Positions 16,576 to 25,224 of a DNA stretch of 64,000 nucleotides are shown one piece after another. The notes below the pieces were generated by a model. That model worked only from the letters and a program-made list of their open reading frames with translations. It was not told where the DNA came from and did no database searches. The stretch is from the NCBI RefSeq assembly GCF_009755815.1, contig NZ_WRPK01000004.1, positions 62,001 to 126,000 of the forward strand. Reading direction: 5' to 3'. The translations under genes and the position numbers were made by a program. Within the stretch, counting starts at the first letter, position 1. Each line of letters starts with the position of its first letter. The DNA comes from Flavisphingomonas formosensis. GTDB lineage: Bacteria > Pseudomonadota > Alphaproteobacteria > Sphingomonadales > Sphingomonadaceae.

Positions 16576-17400
16576 ATGAGCTACAAGTCGCTGCTGGTGA
16601 GGGTTCAGCTTGGATCGTCGAACGTCGCCGTGCTCAGGGCAGCCGCCGATGTCGCGACGGCTTTCGGCAGCGCTGTGATCGGCGTCGGCGCCTGCCGGCC
16701 GACATCGATCGCATCGGGCACGCCCTATTATACGGGAGACGTCGCGCTGCTCGACAGGCTGGAGATCGCGGAGGAGGCGAAGGCGGCCGAGGCCGAGTTC
16801 CGCGCCGAATTGAAGCGCGTCGAGACGATCGAGTGGCGATCGGCGGTCACGTTCGAGCCGTTGTTCGAATATTTCGGGCGCGAAGCGCGTGCCGCCGACC
16901 TGATCGTGACGGCAAACGATCACGCTCCGCTCTTCGCGAACACACGCCATCTCGCCACGGGCGATCTGACCATGTGCAGCGGGCGGCCGGTGCTGGTGGT
17001 GCCCGGCACCTGCCAGGGTATCCGCCTCGACCATGTCCTGCTCGCCTGGAAGGATAGCCGCGAGGCCAGGCGCGCGGCCGCCGACGCCTTGCCGATGATG
17101 AAGCGAGCTGGCCGCGTCTCGATCGTCGAGCTTGTCGCGGAGGATGAGGTGCCGGCCGCACGGGAACGCCTTGCCGACGTCGCCGCGTGGCTGCATCGGC
17201 ATGGGGTTGCAGCGGAGACCTGTGCCCATGCCACCCATGGTCCCGATGCACTGAGGCTCGCCGAATATGCGCACCGCGTATCGGCGGACATGATCGTGGC
17301 AGGTGCCTATGGTCATAGCCGCATGCGCGAATGGGCGTTCGGCGGCGTCACCTACGATCTGTTGATGACCACGCCTGTTCCCGCCTTGCTCTCTCATTAG
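16576..17400 (+). CDS. Universal stress protein, tandem UspA domains
   Basis: The 274-aa protein begins MSYKSLLVRVQLGSSN and contains two UspA-like halves. The second half starts near residue 155 (LDHVLLAWKDSREARRAAADAL) and ends with the nucleotide-binding signature GAYGHSRMREWAFGGVTYD, which matches G-x2-G-x9-G-(S/T)-type loops of ATP-binding Usp proteins. The first half has lost that signature. Such proteins act in the cytosol in stress and stationary-phase responses. The start at ATG 16576 has GGGAGGGCGCAGT upstream. It stands alone, separated from neighbours by gaps of 316 and 164 bases. Confidence 0.9.
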   Translation: MSYKSLLVRVQLGSSNVAVLRAAADVATAFGSAVIGVGACRPTSIASGTPYYTGDVALLDRLEIAEEAKAAEAEFRAELKRVETIEWRSAVTFEPLFEYFGREARAADLIVTANDHAPLFANTRHLATGDLTMCSGRPVLVVPGTCQGIRLDHVLLAWKDSREARRAAADALPMMKRAGRVSIVELVAEDEVPAARERLADVAAWLHRHGVAAETCAHATHGPDALRLAEYAHRVSADMIVAGAYGHSRMREWAFGGVTYDLLMTTPVPALLSH

Positions 17401-17564
17401 AGCGCGACCGCAGCGCATTTACCGCCCTATTGGCCGCCTCACAGGGGCTGAGCGGCGAGCCGAAGATAGCGGGCATCGATGGCCGGTGGTCAGACGGCAT
17501 TGGCGGCTCTAAGCTCGTCGCATCTTTTGCCGTCTCGGCGGCTGGTGATCCGAGGGCGTGAGCG

Positions 17565-18458
17565 ATGATCGAGAAAGACCGGCTTGTCGCGGGATGCGAG
17601 CTGGGAGGTACGAAGAGCATCGTCCTGATCGCTCGCGGGGCCGAAATCCTGGCGCAGGCCCGGCTGCCCACGGCCGAGCCGGAATCGACGCTCGCTGCTC
17701 TGAGGGGGAGGCTCGCCGCGTGGCAGGAGGAGTTCGGACCGGTCTCGGCGATCGGCATCGCGAGCTTCGGCCCGGTCGGACTGGATCGGAATCGCGCCGA
17801 TTATGGGCACATCACATCCACGCCCAAGCCGGGCTGGGCGAATGTCGACGTCGCGGGCACCTTCGCCCGCGGCTTCGGTGTGCCGGTCGCCTTCGATACG
17901 GATGTGGCGGGGGCGGGGCTCGCCGAATATGAATGGGGCGCGGCGCAGCGCTGCGACGCGGTGGTGTATCTGACGATCGGCACCGGCATAGGCGGCGGCG
18001 TGATCATAAGGGGCGAACCCGTGCACGGCCTCATCCATCCGGAAATCGGCCATGTGCGCGTGCGCCGTGCCGCTGGCGACGGCTTCCGTGGCATTTGCCC
18101 GTTTCACGGTGACTGCCTCGAAGGGCTCGCCTCCGGGCCTGCGCTGGCTGCGCGGGCGGGCGCACCGGGTGATACGTTGCCGGACGATCACCCCCTCTGG
18201 GATGCGGTCGTCTCGGAACTGGCCGAACTGGTGGCGATGCTGCTGCTCACCCTGTCGGCCGACCGGATCCTGATCGGCGGCGGCGTGGTCGGCGGCCGAC
18301 CGACGATCCTGTCCCGGATAAGGGCCGAGACGGTTCGGCTGCTGGGCGGTTATCTGGTCGGCATCGATGAGGCGTCTCTTGCCCGGATCGTCATGGCGCC
18401 AGGGCTCGGTGATCGGGCCGGGCCGCTCGGCGCGATCGCGCTGGCGTATCGTGCCTGA
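17565..18458 (+). CDS. ROK-family sugar kinase (fructokinase/glucokinase-like)
   Basis: The 297-aa protein opens with the phosphate-binding motif CELGGTKSIVLIA and carries the ROK signature region (YLTIGTGIGGGVI) near residue 140 and HPEIGHVRVRRAAGD with the zinc-ligand histidine and the downstream C-x-F-H-x-D-C-L-E-G-like cluster (ICPFHGDCLEGLASG). These together define ATP-dependent hexose kinases of the ROK family, with the cysteine cluster as the structural zinc site. The length is typical of the fructokinase branch, but substrate choice between fructose, glucose and other hexoses cannot be read from sequence. ATG 17565 is 164 bases after the stress-protein gene and appears monocistronic. 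Confidence 0.88.
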   Translation: MIEKDRLVAGCELGGTKSIVLIARGAEILAQARLPTAEPESTLAALRGRLAAWQEEFGPVSAIGIASFGPVGLDRNRADYGHITSTPKPGWANVDVAGTFARGFGVPVAFDTDVAGAGLAEYEWGAAQRCDAVVYLTIGTGIGGGVIIRGEPVHGLIHPEIGHVRVRRAAGDGFRGICPFHGDCLEGLASGPALAARAGAPGDTLPDDHPLWDAVVSELAELVAMLLLTLSADRILIGGGVVGGRPTILSRIRAETVRLLGGYLVGIDEASLARIVMAPGLGDRAGPLGAIALAYRA

Positions 18459-18666
18459 TTCCCGCTCGCCCGCGCCTGCTCCAGGGAGGGCGGTCCGGGC
18501 GGTCGGCGAGCCATAGGGAAGGTCTATCGGCCACTTTGCTGCGCGGAAAGGCGGGGCGGCCCTGCATCTTGCTGGCCAGGGCGAACTGGCGCATTCGCTC
18601 CCGAATCGCAGCCCGGGTCAGGGGCCTGTCCATGCGATCCGGCCTATCTCCCTTTTGCGTCGTCAT
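18391..18666 (-). CDS. Possible small basic protein antisense to the gap before the RND operon (91 aa)
   Basis: A leftward ORF starts at ATG 18664–18666 with GAGGAAAGACC upstream as a good SD. The product begins MTTQKGDRPDRMDRPLTRAA and is Arg/Pro-rich. Its last 68 bases overlap the 3' end of the ROK kinase gene on the other strand. Codon use in the first 50 codons is plausible, but no family is recognised and the C-terminal part looks like frame-shadow sequence. It may be spurious. Confidence 0.25.
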   Translation of the reverse strand: MTTQKGDRPDRMDRPLTRAAIRERMRQFALASKMQGRPAFPRSKVADRPSLWLADRPDRPPWSRRGRAGIRHDTPARSRRAARPDHRALAP

Positions 18667-18905
18667 GGTCTTTCCTCGCGTCGATCCCGATCGACCGCTC
18701 AATGCCGTTTTTCCGGGCTCGGCTGAAACGCAAAAACCGGATCACTCTGATCGAATTCGCTGCCGGAACCGGATGTACCCTCCGGGTTCGCGCCGCGGCA
18801 CATTGGGGATTCCCAATATTCGGACAATGCTGGGCCAATACCCGGCAGGGCATAGTGGCGCTGCCTGGCGTGACAGGACGATGCCACCGGGCAGGATGGA
18901 GATCG
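18459..18905. other. Intergenic region upstream of the RND efflux operon
   Basis: This 447-base gap should hold the promoter of the efflux operon. Apart from the weak leftward ORF noted separately, I see no regulator gene, tRNA or clear palindromic operator. An open frame extends upstream of the outer-membrane gene from 18702 but lacks signal-peptide features, so it is not taken as coding. Confidence 0.4.
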
Positions 18906-20261
18906 ATGAGGTTCAGACATCTGCCTCTCCTGCTGGCATCGGCCGGAGCCCTGACGCTGAGCGGCTGCGCGAGCTACCATGCCGCGCCGCTGACCGACCC
19001 GGCGCGCGTGCTCGCAATGCCGGACAAGGCGATCGTCTCGGCCGACGCCGCGACCATCGAGCGCCCATTCCTCACGCCCCAGCCGATCGACTGGACGGCG
19101 CCGCTGACGCCCAATGCGCTGGCCGTGATCGCCGTCCTGGAAAATCCCGATCTCAAGGCGCAGCGCGCCAAGCTGGGCGTCGCCGAAGCGCAGGCGTTCG
19201 CCGCGCGGCTGCTTCCGGATCCGCAGATCCAGGCCAATTACGACACATTGCTGTCCGGTCCCGATCCATTCGACGCGTTCGGCGGCCAATTGGCGCTCGA
19301 TCTCAACCAACTCCTCACCGCCGAGGCGACGCGCCAGAATGGCGAGGCGAGCAAGCGGCAGGTTCGCCTCGATCTCGCCTGGGCGGAGTGGCAGACGGCG
19401 GGGCAGGTGCGGCTCCAGGCCGTGCGCATCCGGGCGCTGGCCGACCAGCTCGGCTTGGCCCGACAGAGCGATGCCTCGGGCGAAACGCTGTTCGCGCAGG
19501 CCAGCCGTGCGGCCGGACGCGGCGACATCGCCGCTGCCGATCTCGATGCGCGGCGCCAGACCGCTCTGGACGCGGCCGACAAGGCGCGGCAGCTCGAAGC
19601 CCTGCTCGCGACCGCGCAAGGCGAGCTCAACCATCTCCTCGGGCTGCCACCTGAGACCGTGCTGAAGCTGGCTCCTACGCCGGAGCCGGTGGTGCCCCCC
19701 ACCGCCCCGGCGCTCGTCGTGCAGGCGATCGACCGGCGGCTCGATCTCCAGGCCTTGCGCGCCGGCTATGATGCGGCCGAGGCCGACCTCCACAAGGCGA
19801 TATTGGAGCAGTTCCCGAACCTCTCGCTCACTTTGGCGGGTGCGCGGGATACGAGCGACAATCGCACGCTCGGCCCTGCCGTAGGTTTCACCTTGCCCTT
19901 GTGGAACCGCAATCGCGGCGGCATCGCCATCACCACGGCGACCCGTGCTCAGTTGAAGGCCGAATATGAGGCGCGGCTGTTCCAGACCCGCGCGGAGATC
20001 GCCGCGGCCGTGACCGCGCTCGAATCGGTGCGGCGCCAGAAGGCGGCGCTGATCGCGCAGATCCCGGCGATCCGCCGCTTCGCCGATACGTCGGCGGCGG
20101 CCGCACGGCGCGGCGATCTCGCCCCGGCGACCGCGGCGACGGCCCTACAGGCGCTGCGCGACCGCGAACTCACCCTTTCCCAGCTCGATCAGCAGATCGC
20201 CGAACAGACCATCGCGCTCGAACTGCTCTCGGGCGGGCCCAGCGAGGGATGGACCCGATGA
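18906..20261 (+). CDS. Outer-membrane efflux lipoprotein (TolC/OMF family)
   Basis: I start the gene at ATG 18906, after GGAGATCG, because it gives a lipoprotein signal peptide (MRFRHLPLLLASAGALTLSG then Cys, lipobox LSGC). The upstream in-frame extension would bury it. The 451-aa protein has the long helical repeats of the OMF family: LAVIAVLENPDLKAQRA opens the first repeat and the second begins near residue 275 (ALVVQAIDRRLDLQALRAGYDAAEADL). It forms the outer-membrane exit duct of a tripartite pump. Its TGA overlaps the start of the adaptor gene, so the three pump genes form one operon. Confidence 0.88.
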   Translation: MRFRHLPLLLASAGALTLSGCASYHAAPLTDPARVLAMPDKAIVSADAATIERPFLTPQPIDWTAPLTPNALAVIAVLENPDLKAQRAKLGVAEAQAFAARLLPDPQIQANYDTLLSGPDPFDAFGGQLALDLNQLLTAEATRQNGEASKRQVRLDLAWAEWQTAGQVRLQAVRIRALADQLGLARQSDASGETLFAQASRAAGRGDIAAADLDARRQTALDAADKARQLEALLATAQGELNHLLGLPPETVLKLAPTPEPVVPPTAPALVVQAIDRRLDLQALRAGYDAAEADLHKAILEQFPNLSLTLAGARDTSDNRTLGPAVGFTLPLWNRNRGGIAITTATRAQLKAEYEARLFQTRAEIAAAVTALESVRRQKAALIAQIPAIRRFADTSAAAARRGDLAPATAATALQALRDRELTLSQLDQQIAEQTIALELLSGGPSEGWTR

Positions 20262-21283
20262 CCAGATATTTTGCTCTCCTGCCCCTGCTTGCGCTCGCAG
20301 CCTGCGGTTCGGGCGGCGGCGCGGACGAAGGCGAGAAGGCCGAGCCGGTCGCGCTGGTCAGGACGGCACCGGTCGAGCAGGGCGCAACGGCGACTCAGAT
20401 GCTGATCTACGGCACCGCCGAAGCGGGCCCGGGGGGTGAGCGTTCGCTCGTCGCACCCGCCGAGGCACTGGTGGATCGCATCCTTGCGCCGAACGGTACG
20501 CAGGTGGCGGCGGGCCAGGCGATCGTCACGCTGAGGCCGAGCCGCACTACTGCGACCGAGATCGCCAGGGCGGCGGCCGATGCCGTATCCAGCAGCGCCG
20601 CCTTTGCCCGCGCCCGCCGCATGCGCGCCGATGGCCTTGCATCCGATGCCGATGTCGAGACGGCCCGCGCGACTGCCGAGACGGCGCGGGCAACGCTCGC
20701 CAATCTCGGCATGAGCCGTGCCGGCACCGTAGTGCGCGCGCCGATCGCCGGGATCGTGCAGGGATTGAACGCGAAGAGCGGGGATCAGGTGGCGGCGGGC
20801 GCCAGCATCGCCAGCATCGCCGCCAAGGGCGATCTGCGTGCTCATTTCGGGATCGATCCCGCGGCGGCACAGCGCGTGCGGCCCGGCCAGCCGCTGGAGC
20901 TGGACAGCGTGAACGGCGATGGCCACGCCAGCCTCACGGTCACCGGCGTCGATGCCCAGGTCGATCCCACGACCCGGCTCGCCTCGATCTATGCGCGCGT
21001 GCCGCAGGGCTTCGGCTTGAGTCCCGGCGAGGCCGTGCGCGGCGAGCTGTCGCTGAGCGCAGAGGCGAGCGGGCTCACCATTCCCTATTCGGCGCTGCTC
21101 GACGATGGCGGCAAGAGCTACGTGTTCGTCGTCGAGGGCGGAGTGGCGCATCAGCGGCAGGTCTCGCCCGGCAATTCCAGCGGCGATCGGATCGGCATCC
21201 TCAAGGGCGTGGCGGCGGGCGACAAGGTCGTCACTGAAGGCGGCACCGCGCTGGAGGACGGCATGAAGGTGCGCGAGCAGTGA
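20258..21283 (+). CDS. RND efflux periplasmic adaptor (membrane fusion protein)
   Basis: The ATG at 20258 overlaps the upstream TGA (ATGA) and is 9 bases after a GAGG motif, so I prefer it to ATG 20249. The 341-aa product begins MTRYFALLPLLALAACGS, a lipobox (LAAC) signal peptide anchoring it in the inner membrane. Biotinyl-lipoyl-like halves flank a short helical hairpin: VDRILAPNGTQVAAGQAIVTL before it and TVVRAPIAGIVQGLNAKSGD after it. A C-terminal beta-barrel and membrane-proximal domain (IPYSALLDDGGKSYVFV … DKVVTEGGTALEDGMKV) complete the adaptor fold. It links the inner-membrane pump to the outer-membrane duct. Confidence 0.9.
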   Translation: MTRYFALLPLLALAACGSGGGADEGEKAEPVALVRTAPVEQGATATQMLIYGTAEAGPGGERSLVAPAEALVDRILAPNGTQVAAGQAIVTLRPSRTTATEIARAAADAVSSSAAFARARRMRADGLASDADVETARATAETARATLANLGMSRAGTVVRAPIAGIVQGLNAKSGDQVAAGASIASIAAKGDLRAHFGIDPAAAQRVRPGQPLELDSVNGDGHASLTVTGVDAQVDPTTRLASIYARVPQGFGLSPGEAVRGELSLSAEASGLTIPYSALLDDGGKSYVFVVEGGVAHQRQVSPGNSSGDRIGILKGVAAGDKVVTEGGTALEDGMKVREQ

Positions 21284-24200
21284 AGGATTTCATGCGGCGT
21301 CACAGCCGCTCGATCTGGCTCAGCGTCTTCCTGGTGACACTGGCGGGCATCGTTGCGGCGACGCAGCTTCCGGTCACGCTTTTCCCGCATATCGATTACC
21401 CGCGCATCGTCGTCTCGATCGATGCGGGCGAGCGCGATGCCAGGCAGATGGCGGCGGACATCACCCGTCCCGCCGAGATCGCTCTTCGCGCCATCCCGGG
21501 CGTCACCGGAATCCGCTCCACCACCAGCCGCGGCACGGCTGAGGTGGCGCTCAGCTTCGATTGGGGCGCGGACATGACGGTCGCCACCTTGGCGACGCAG
21601 GGCGCGCTGGCGACGATCGCGCCGGATCTGCCGGCCGGCACGCGCTTCGACGTGCGACGATCGGATCCGACCATCTTCCCGGTGGTCGGCATCTCGCTCA
21701 CCTCGCACTCGCTGGATGGCGTCGCGCTCCGGCAGCTTGCCGAGCTCCGCCTGCGCCCGCTTCTGTCGACCGTGCCGGGCGTGGCGGGAGTCGACCTGCT
21801 CGGCGGCGGCGCGCCGGAGATGGAGGTCGAGGTCGATCCCGCACGTCTCCAGGCGCTGGGCCTGACCCTTGCCGACGTCGCGACCTCGGTAGGCACAGCC
21901 AACACGGTCTCGGCGGTGGGGCGTATCGAGGACCGGCATCGCCTGTATTTGGCGCTGGTCGACGATCGGCTGGCGACCGAGGCCGATATCGCGGCGATCC
22001 CGATCAAGGCCGGCACGGCGTCCGGCGTGGGTGTCGCGACGCTCGGCCAGGTTGCGAGCATCCGCGGTTCCCCGGCGCCGGCCTGGACGCGGGTGAGCTC
22101 GAACGGCACCAAGGCCGTGCTCGTCAACATCCGCCAGACGCAGACCGCGGATGCGGTGAAGCTGGCGCGTGACGTGAACGATCGGCTCAAAGGGGCGAAC
22201 CTGCCCGCTTCGGTCAAGATCAGTATATTCTACGATCAGTCGGAGTTGGTGACGGGCGCGGCCAGCGCTGTGCGCGATGCGATCCTGCTGGGCGCCGTGC
22301 TGGCCGGGGTGGTGCTTTTCCTCTTCCTGCGCTCCTGGCGCCTGATGGTGATCACGGCAATGCTGCTTCCTGCGGTGCTTGCCGCCACCTGTCTCGCGCT
22401 GCTGGCGCTGCACATGAGCTTCAACATGATGACGCTGGGCGGCATGGCGGCCGCGGTCGGCCTGGTCGTGGACGATGCGGTGGTGATGCTGGAGCATCTG
22501 ATGCGCCGGCTGCAGGAGGCCGAAGGTGAGGCGAAGCGTCCTTCGATGCTGGGTGCGGCCCGCGAAATGGCGCGGCCGCTGTTCGGATCGACCATGGCGA
22601 CGATCGTGGTGTTCCTGCCGCTCGCTTTCATCTCCGGCGTCACCGGCGGCTTCTTCAAGGCGCTCGCCGCGACGATGGTCGCGGCGCTCGGGGTCTCGCT
22701 GCTCTATGCCCGCTATGTGCTGCCGCTGGTCGCGGACCGCTGGCTGACGCTCAAGGATGCCGAGGCCGCCGACAAGGCCGCGGCGATGACCCATGCCATT
22801 GCCGGCCGATATGCCCGCGTCGGCGGATGGGCGCTCGGCCGCCCCGGCCTGGCGGCAGGCGTGGTCGCCGCGGTGCTGATCGTCGTCGGTGCATTTTCCT
22901 GGATGCATCTGGAATCCGGCTTCATGCCTGCGATGGACGAGGGCGGCTTCATCCTCGATTACAAGGCCAAGTCGGGTGCGGCGCTGTCCGATACCGATCG
23001 CCTGCTCCGCCAGGTCGAGACGATCATCCGCCAGACCCCCGAGGTGTCGAGCTATTCCCGGCGCACGGGCGTGCAGCTCGGCGGGGGACTGACCGAAGCC
23101 GACGAAGGTGATTTCTTCATTCGGCTCAAGAGCGGCCGGCGCCGGCCGATCGACGAAGTGATGGCCGAGATTCGCGGCAAGGTGGACAATCAGGTGCCGG
23201 GCCTCGAAATAGAGACTGCGCAGCTGATGGAAGACCTGATCGGCGATCTCACCGCCGTGCCGCAGCCGATCGAGGTGAAGCTGTTCGGCGACGATGACCG
23301 GCAGCTGGTGGACTCGGCCCGCAAGGTGGCGGAGGCGATCGGCAGGATCGACGGCATCGTCGAGGTCGTCGATGGTCTGCGCGTCGCGGGCGACGCGATC
23401 GAGATCCATGTCGATCGCGCTGCGGCGGCGATGGCCGGGCTCGATCCCGATGCAGTGTCGAAGCAGGTAGAGGCGCAGGTCGGCGGCACCATTGCCACGC
23501 AGATCCTTGCGGGTGAACAGCTGATCGACGTGCGTGTCCGCCTGCCGCAGGATCTGCGCAGCCGGGCCGATGCACTCGGCCAGCTGCTGCTGCGTGCGCC
23601 GGACGGGCGCACCGCCACGCTGGGTTCGGTTGCGAAGATCAGCATCGCCGCCGGGCAACGCCAGATCACGCGCGAGGATCTCGCGCCCTTCATCCCGGTG
23701 ACCGCACGGCTGGAAGGCAAGGATCTCGGCAGCGGCATGCGCGAGGTGAAGGCCGCGGTCGATGGGCTCCACCTGCCGCCCACCATCCGCGTCGACTATG
23801 GCGGCCTCTATGCCCAGCAGCAGCAGTCCTTCGCCGATCTGACCACGGTGTTCGTAGCCGCGCTGCTGCTCTCGGCGCTGCTGCTGATGCTGCTGTTCGA
23901 ACGCTGGTCCTATACGCTGGCGGTGATCGGAACGGTGCTGCTGTCGACCTCGGCCGTGTTCTTCGGCCTGTGGCTGACCGGCACGGAGCTCGACATCTCG
24001 GCGCTGATGGGCCTCACCATGGTGGTCGGCATGATCACGGAGCTCGCCATCTTCTTCCTGGCCGAGCTGCCGGAAGAGGAAATTGTGACCGCCGAAAGCC
24101 TCCTCCACGCGGGCAAGGCGCGCCTGCGTCCGATCCTCATGTCGGCGCTGATCGCGGTGCTCACCCTGCTGCCGTTGGCGCTGGGAATCAGTCGGGGGGC

Positions 24201-24351
24201 GGGTCTACAGACCCCGCTGGCCACGGCGATCATCGCCGGGCTCGTGATCGGCGCACCGTTGGTGCTCTGCTTCCTGCCCATTCTGCTGCTGGTGATCATA
24301 CGCCGGCGGAGAGATGCGCCTTCCGCGGGAAATGGAGCGTTCCAAGCGTGA
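21280..24351 (+). CDS. RND family efflux pump, inner-membrane subunit
   Basis: The start is GTG 21280, overlapping the adaptor stop (GTGA), or ATG 21292. The 1023-aa length and two-fold repeat fit the AcrB/HAE class. TM1 is at residues 10–30 with LPVTLFPHIDYPRI following. TM4 carries GGMAAAVGLVVDDAVVMLEH, with the two aspartates of proton relay seen in hydrophobe/drug RND pumps rather than the metal-export arrangement. The second half repeats TM7–12 (LLLSALLLMLLFERWSYTLA, then ALMGLTMVVGMITELAIFFL). It exports an unknown substrate using proton motive force. Drug, solvent or metabolite specificity cannot be decided. No regulator gene lies beside the operon. Confidence 0.9.
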   Translation: MKDFMRRHSRSIWLSVFLVTLAGIVAATQLPVTLFPHIDYPRIVVSIDAGERDARQMAADITRPAEIALRAIPGVTGIRSTTSRGTAEVALSFDWGADMTVATLATQGALATIAPDLPAGTRFDVRRSDPTIFPVVGISLTSHSLDGVALRQLAELRLRPLLSTVPGVAGVDLLGGGAPEMEVEVDPARLQALGLTLADVATSVGTANTVSAVGRIEDRHRLYLALVDDRLATEADIAAIPIKAGTASGVGVATLGQVASIRGSPAPAWTRVSSNGTKAVLVNIRQTQTADAVKLARDVNDRLKGANLPASVKISIFYDQSELVTGAASAVRDAILLGAVLAGVVLFLFLRSWRLMVITAMLLPAVLAATCLALLALHMSFNMMTLGGMAAAVGLVVDDAVVMLEHLMRRLQEAEGEAKRPSMLGAAREMARPLFGSTMATIVVFLPLAFISGVTGGFFKALAATMVAALGVSLLYARYVLPLVADRWLTLKDAEAADKAAAMTHAIAGRYARVGGWALGRPGLAAGVVAAVLIVVGAFSWMHLESGFMPAMDEGGFILDYKAKSGAALSDTDRLLRQVETIIRQTPEVSSYSRRTGVQLGGGLTEADEGDFFIRLKSGRRRPIDEVMAEIRGKVDNQVPGLEIETAQLMEDLIGDLTAVPQPIEVKLFGDDDRQLVDSARKVAEAIGRIDGIVEVVDGLRVAGDAIEIHVDRAAAAMAGLDPDAVSKQVEAQVGGTIATQILAGEQLIDVRVRLPQDLRSRADALGQLLLRAPDGRTATLGSVAKISIAAGQRQITREDLAPFIPVTARLEGKDLGSGMREVKAAVDGLHLPPTIRVDYGGLYAQQQQSFADLTTVFVAALLLSALLLMLLFERWSYTLAVIGTVLLSTSAVFFGLWLTGTELDISALMGLTMVVGMITELAIFFLAELPEEEIVTAESLLHAGKARLRPILMSALIAVLTLLPLALGISRGAGLQTPLATAIIAGLVIGAPLVLCFLPILLLVIIRRRRDAPSAGNGAFQA

Positions 24352-24405
24352 GACTGTGCGTCAATGCGGCGTCAGTATTTCTGCCGGCGCCGTCTTCCGT
24401 ACGGA

Positions 24406-25164
24406 TCAGGGACGAAGCGTCGACCCGCCATCGACCGCGATGACCTGTCCGTTGATCCATGCGCCGTCGTCCGAAAACAGCATCGCCACCATGGCGGCGA
24501 TGTCCGCGCTCCGGCCCAGCCGCGGGCTGCGGCAGCCCGCCAGCATCTCATCCTGCGCCGATTGCGCCATCGTCACGGCCAGCCGTTCGGTGATGATCAT
24601 GCCGGGCGCGATCGCGTTGGCGCGGATTCCGTCCTTGCCCCAGCGGCTTGCCACATGTCGCATCAAGGCAGTCACGCCCGCCTTCGACATGGCGTAGCAG
24701 GGGCGCACGGGCTCGCCGGCATGGGCGGCGGTGGAGCTGGTATAGACGATCGCGCCCTTGCTCCGAAGGATGTGGGGCAGGGCGTGACGGGTGCAGGAGA
24801 GCATGCCGCGCAGATTGACCGAAATGGTCTGGTCGAACACATCCAGGCCGACCGACAGGGCATCGCTGTCGTCGAAGATGGTGCGCAGGTCCGCGGCATT
24901 GGCGTGGAGGAAATCGATCCGCCCGAATTGCGCTGCAGCTGCATCCATGAGCGCCTTCACAGATGCGTCGTCGGTCTGGTCATAGGCGAAGGGCACGCAG
25001 GTCCCGCCCTTCGTCCGAACGCGTCCGGCATGATCCTCGGCCGACGCGAGATCGAGGTCGCCGAGAAAGACGAGCGCACCCTCGGATGCCAGCCGTGCCG
25101 CCGTCTCGCCGCCGATGCCGCCCGCGCCGGCGATCACCGCCACCTTGCCGTCCAGTCCACGCAT
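24406..25164 (-). CDS. SDR family oxidoreductase (252 aa)
   Basis: I start at ATG 25162–25164, after GGGAGGGGAGAGACGGC, rather than at a longer in-frame start. The NAD(P)-binding motif is GAGGIGGE, residues 12–19. The active site has S in YTSSTAAHAG and the Y-x3-K motif in CYAMSKAG. The classical NNAG motif is replaced by HANAADL. The ending, NGQVIAVDGGSTLRP, is typical of SDRs. Length and motifs fit a classical SDR, probably NAD-dependent given D in GDLDLAS after strand 2. The substrate is unknown. It is the last gene of a leftward group with a second SDR and a DegT-fold enzyme. Confidence 0.88.
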   Translation of the reverse strand: MRGLDGKVAVIAGAGGIGGETAARLASEGALVFLGDLDLASAEDHAGRVRTKGGTCVPFAYDQTDDASVKALMDAAAAQFGRIDFLHANAADLRTIFDDSDALSVGLDVFDQTISVNLRGMLSCTRHALPHILRSKGAIVYTSSTAAHAGEPVRPCYAMSKAGVTALMRHVASRWGKDGIRANAIAPGMIITERLAVTMAQSAQDEMLAGCRSPRLGRSADIAAMVAMLFSDDGAWINGQVIAVDGGSTLRP

Positions 25165-25189
25165 GCCGTCTCTCCCCTCCCAAGGAAAG

Positions 25190-25214
25190 GAGGCGTTCCG
25201 TGCCGGAACGCCTC
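25190..25214. terminator. Perfect 10-bp hairpin between the two SDR genes
   Basis: GAGGCGTTCC and GGAACGCCTC flank a 5-base loop (GTGCC). It lies just downstream of the stop of the 300-aa SDR gene and upstream of the 252-aa SDR start on the minus strand. On that strand it is followed by CTTTCCTT, a weak pyrimidine tract. It could be a terminator or attenuator that separates expression of the two SDRs. Confidence 0.5.
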
Positions 25215-25224
25215 GCAAAGATCG

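Noticed and set aside
15994-17418. A 474-codon leftward open frame over the 504-aa partner and stress-protein genes
   Set aside because: Basic low-complexity composition and overlap with two well-supported rightward genes mark it as antisense noise.
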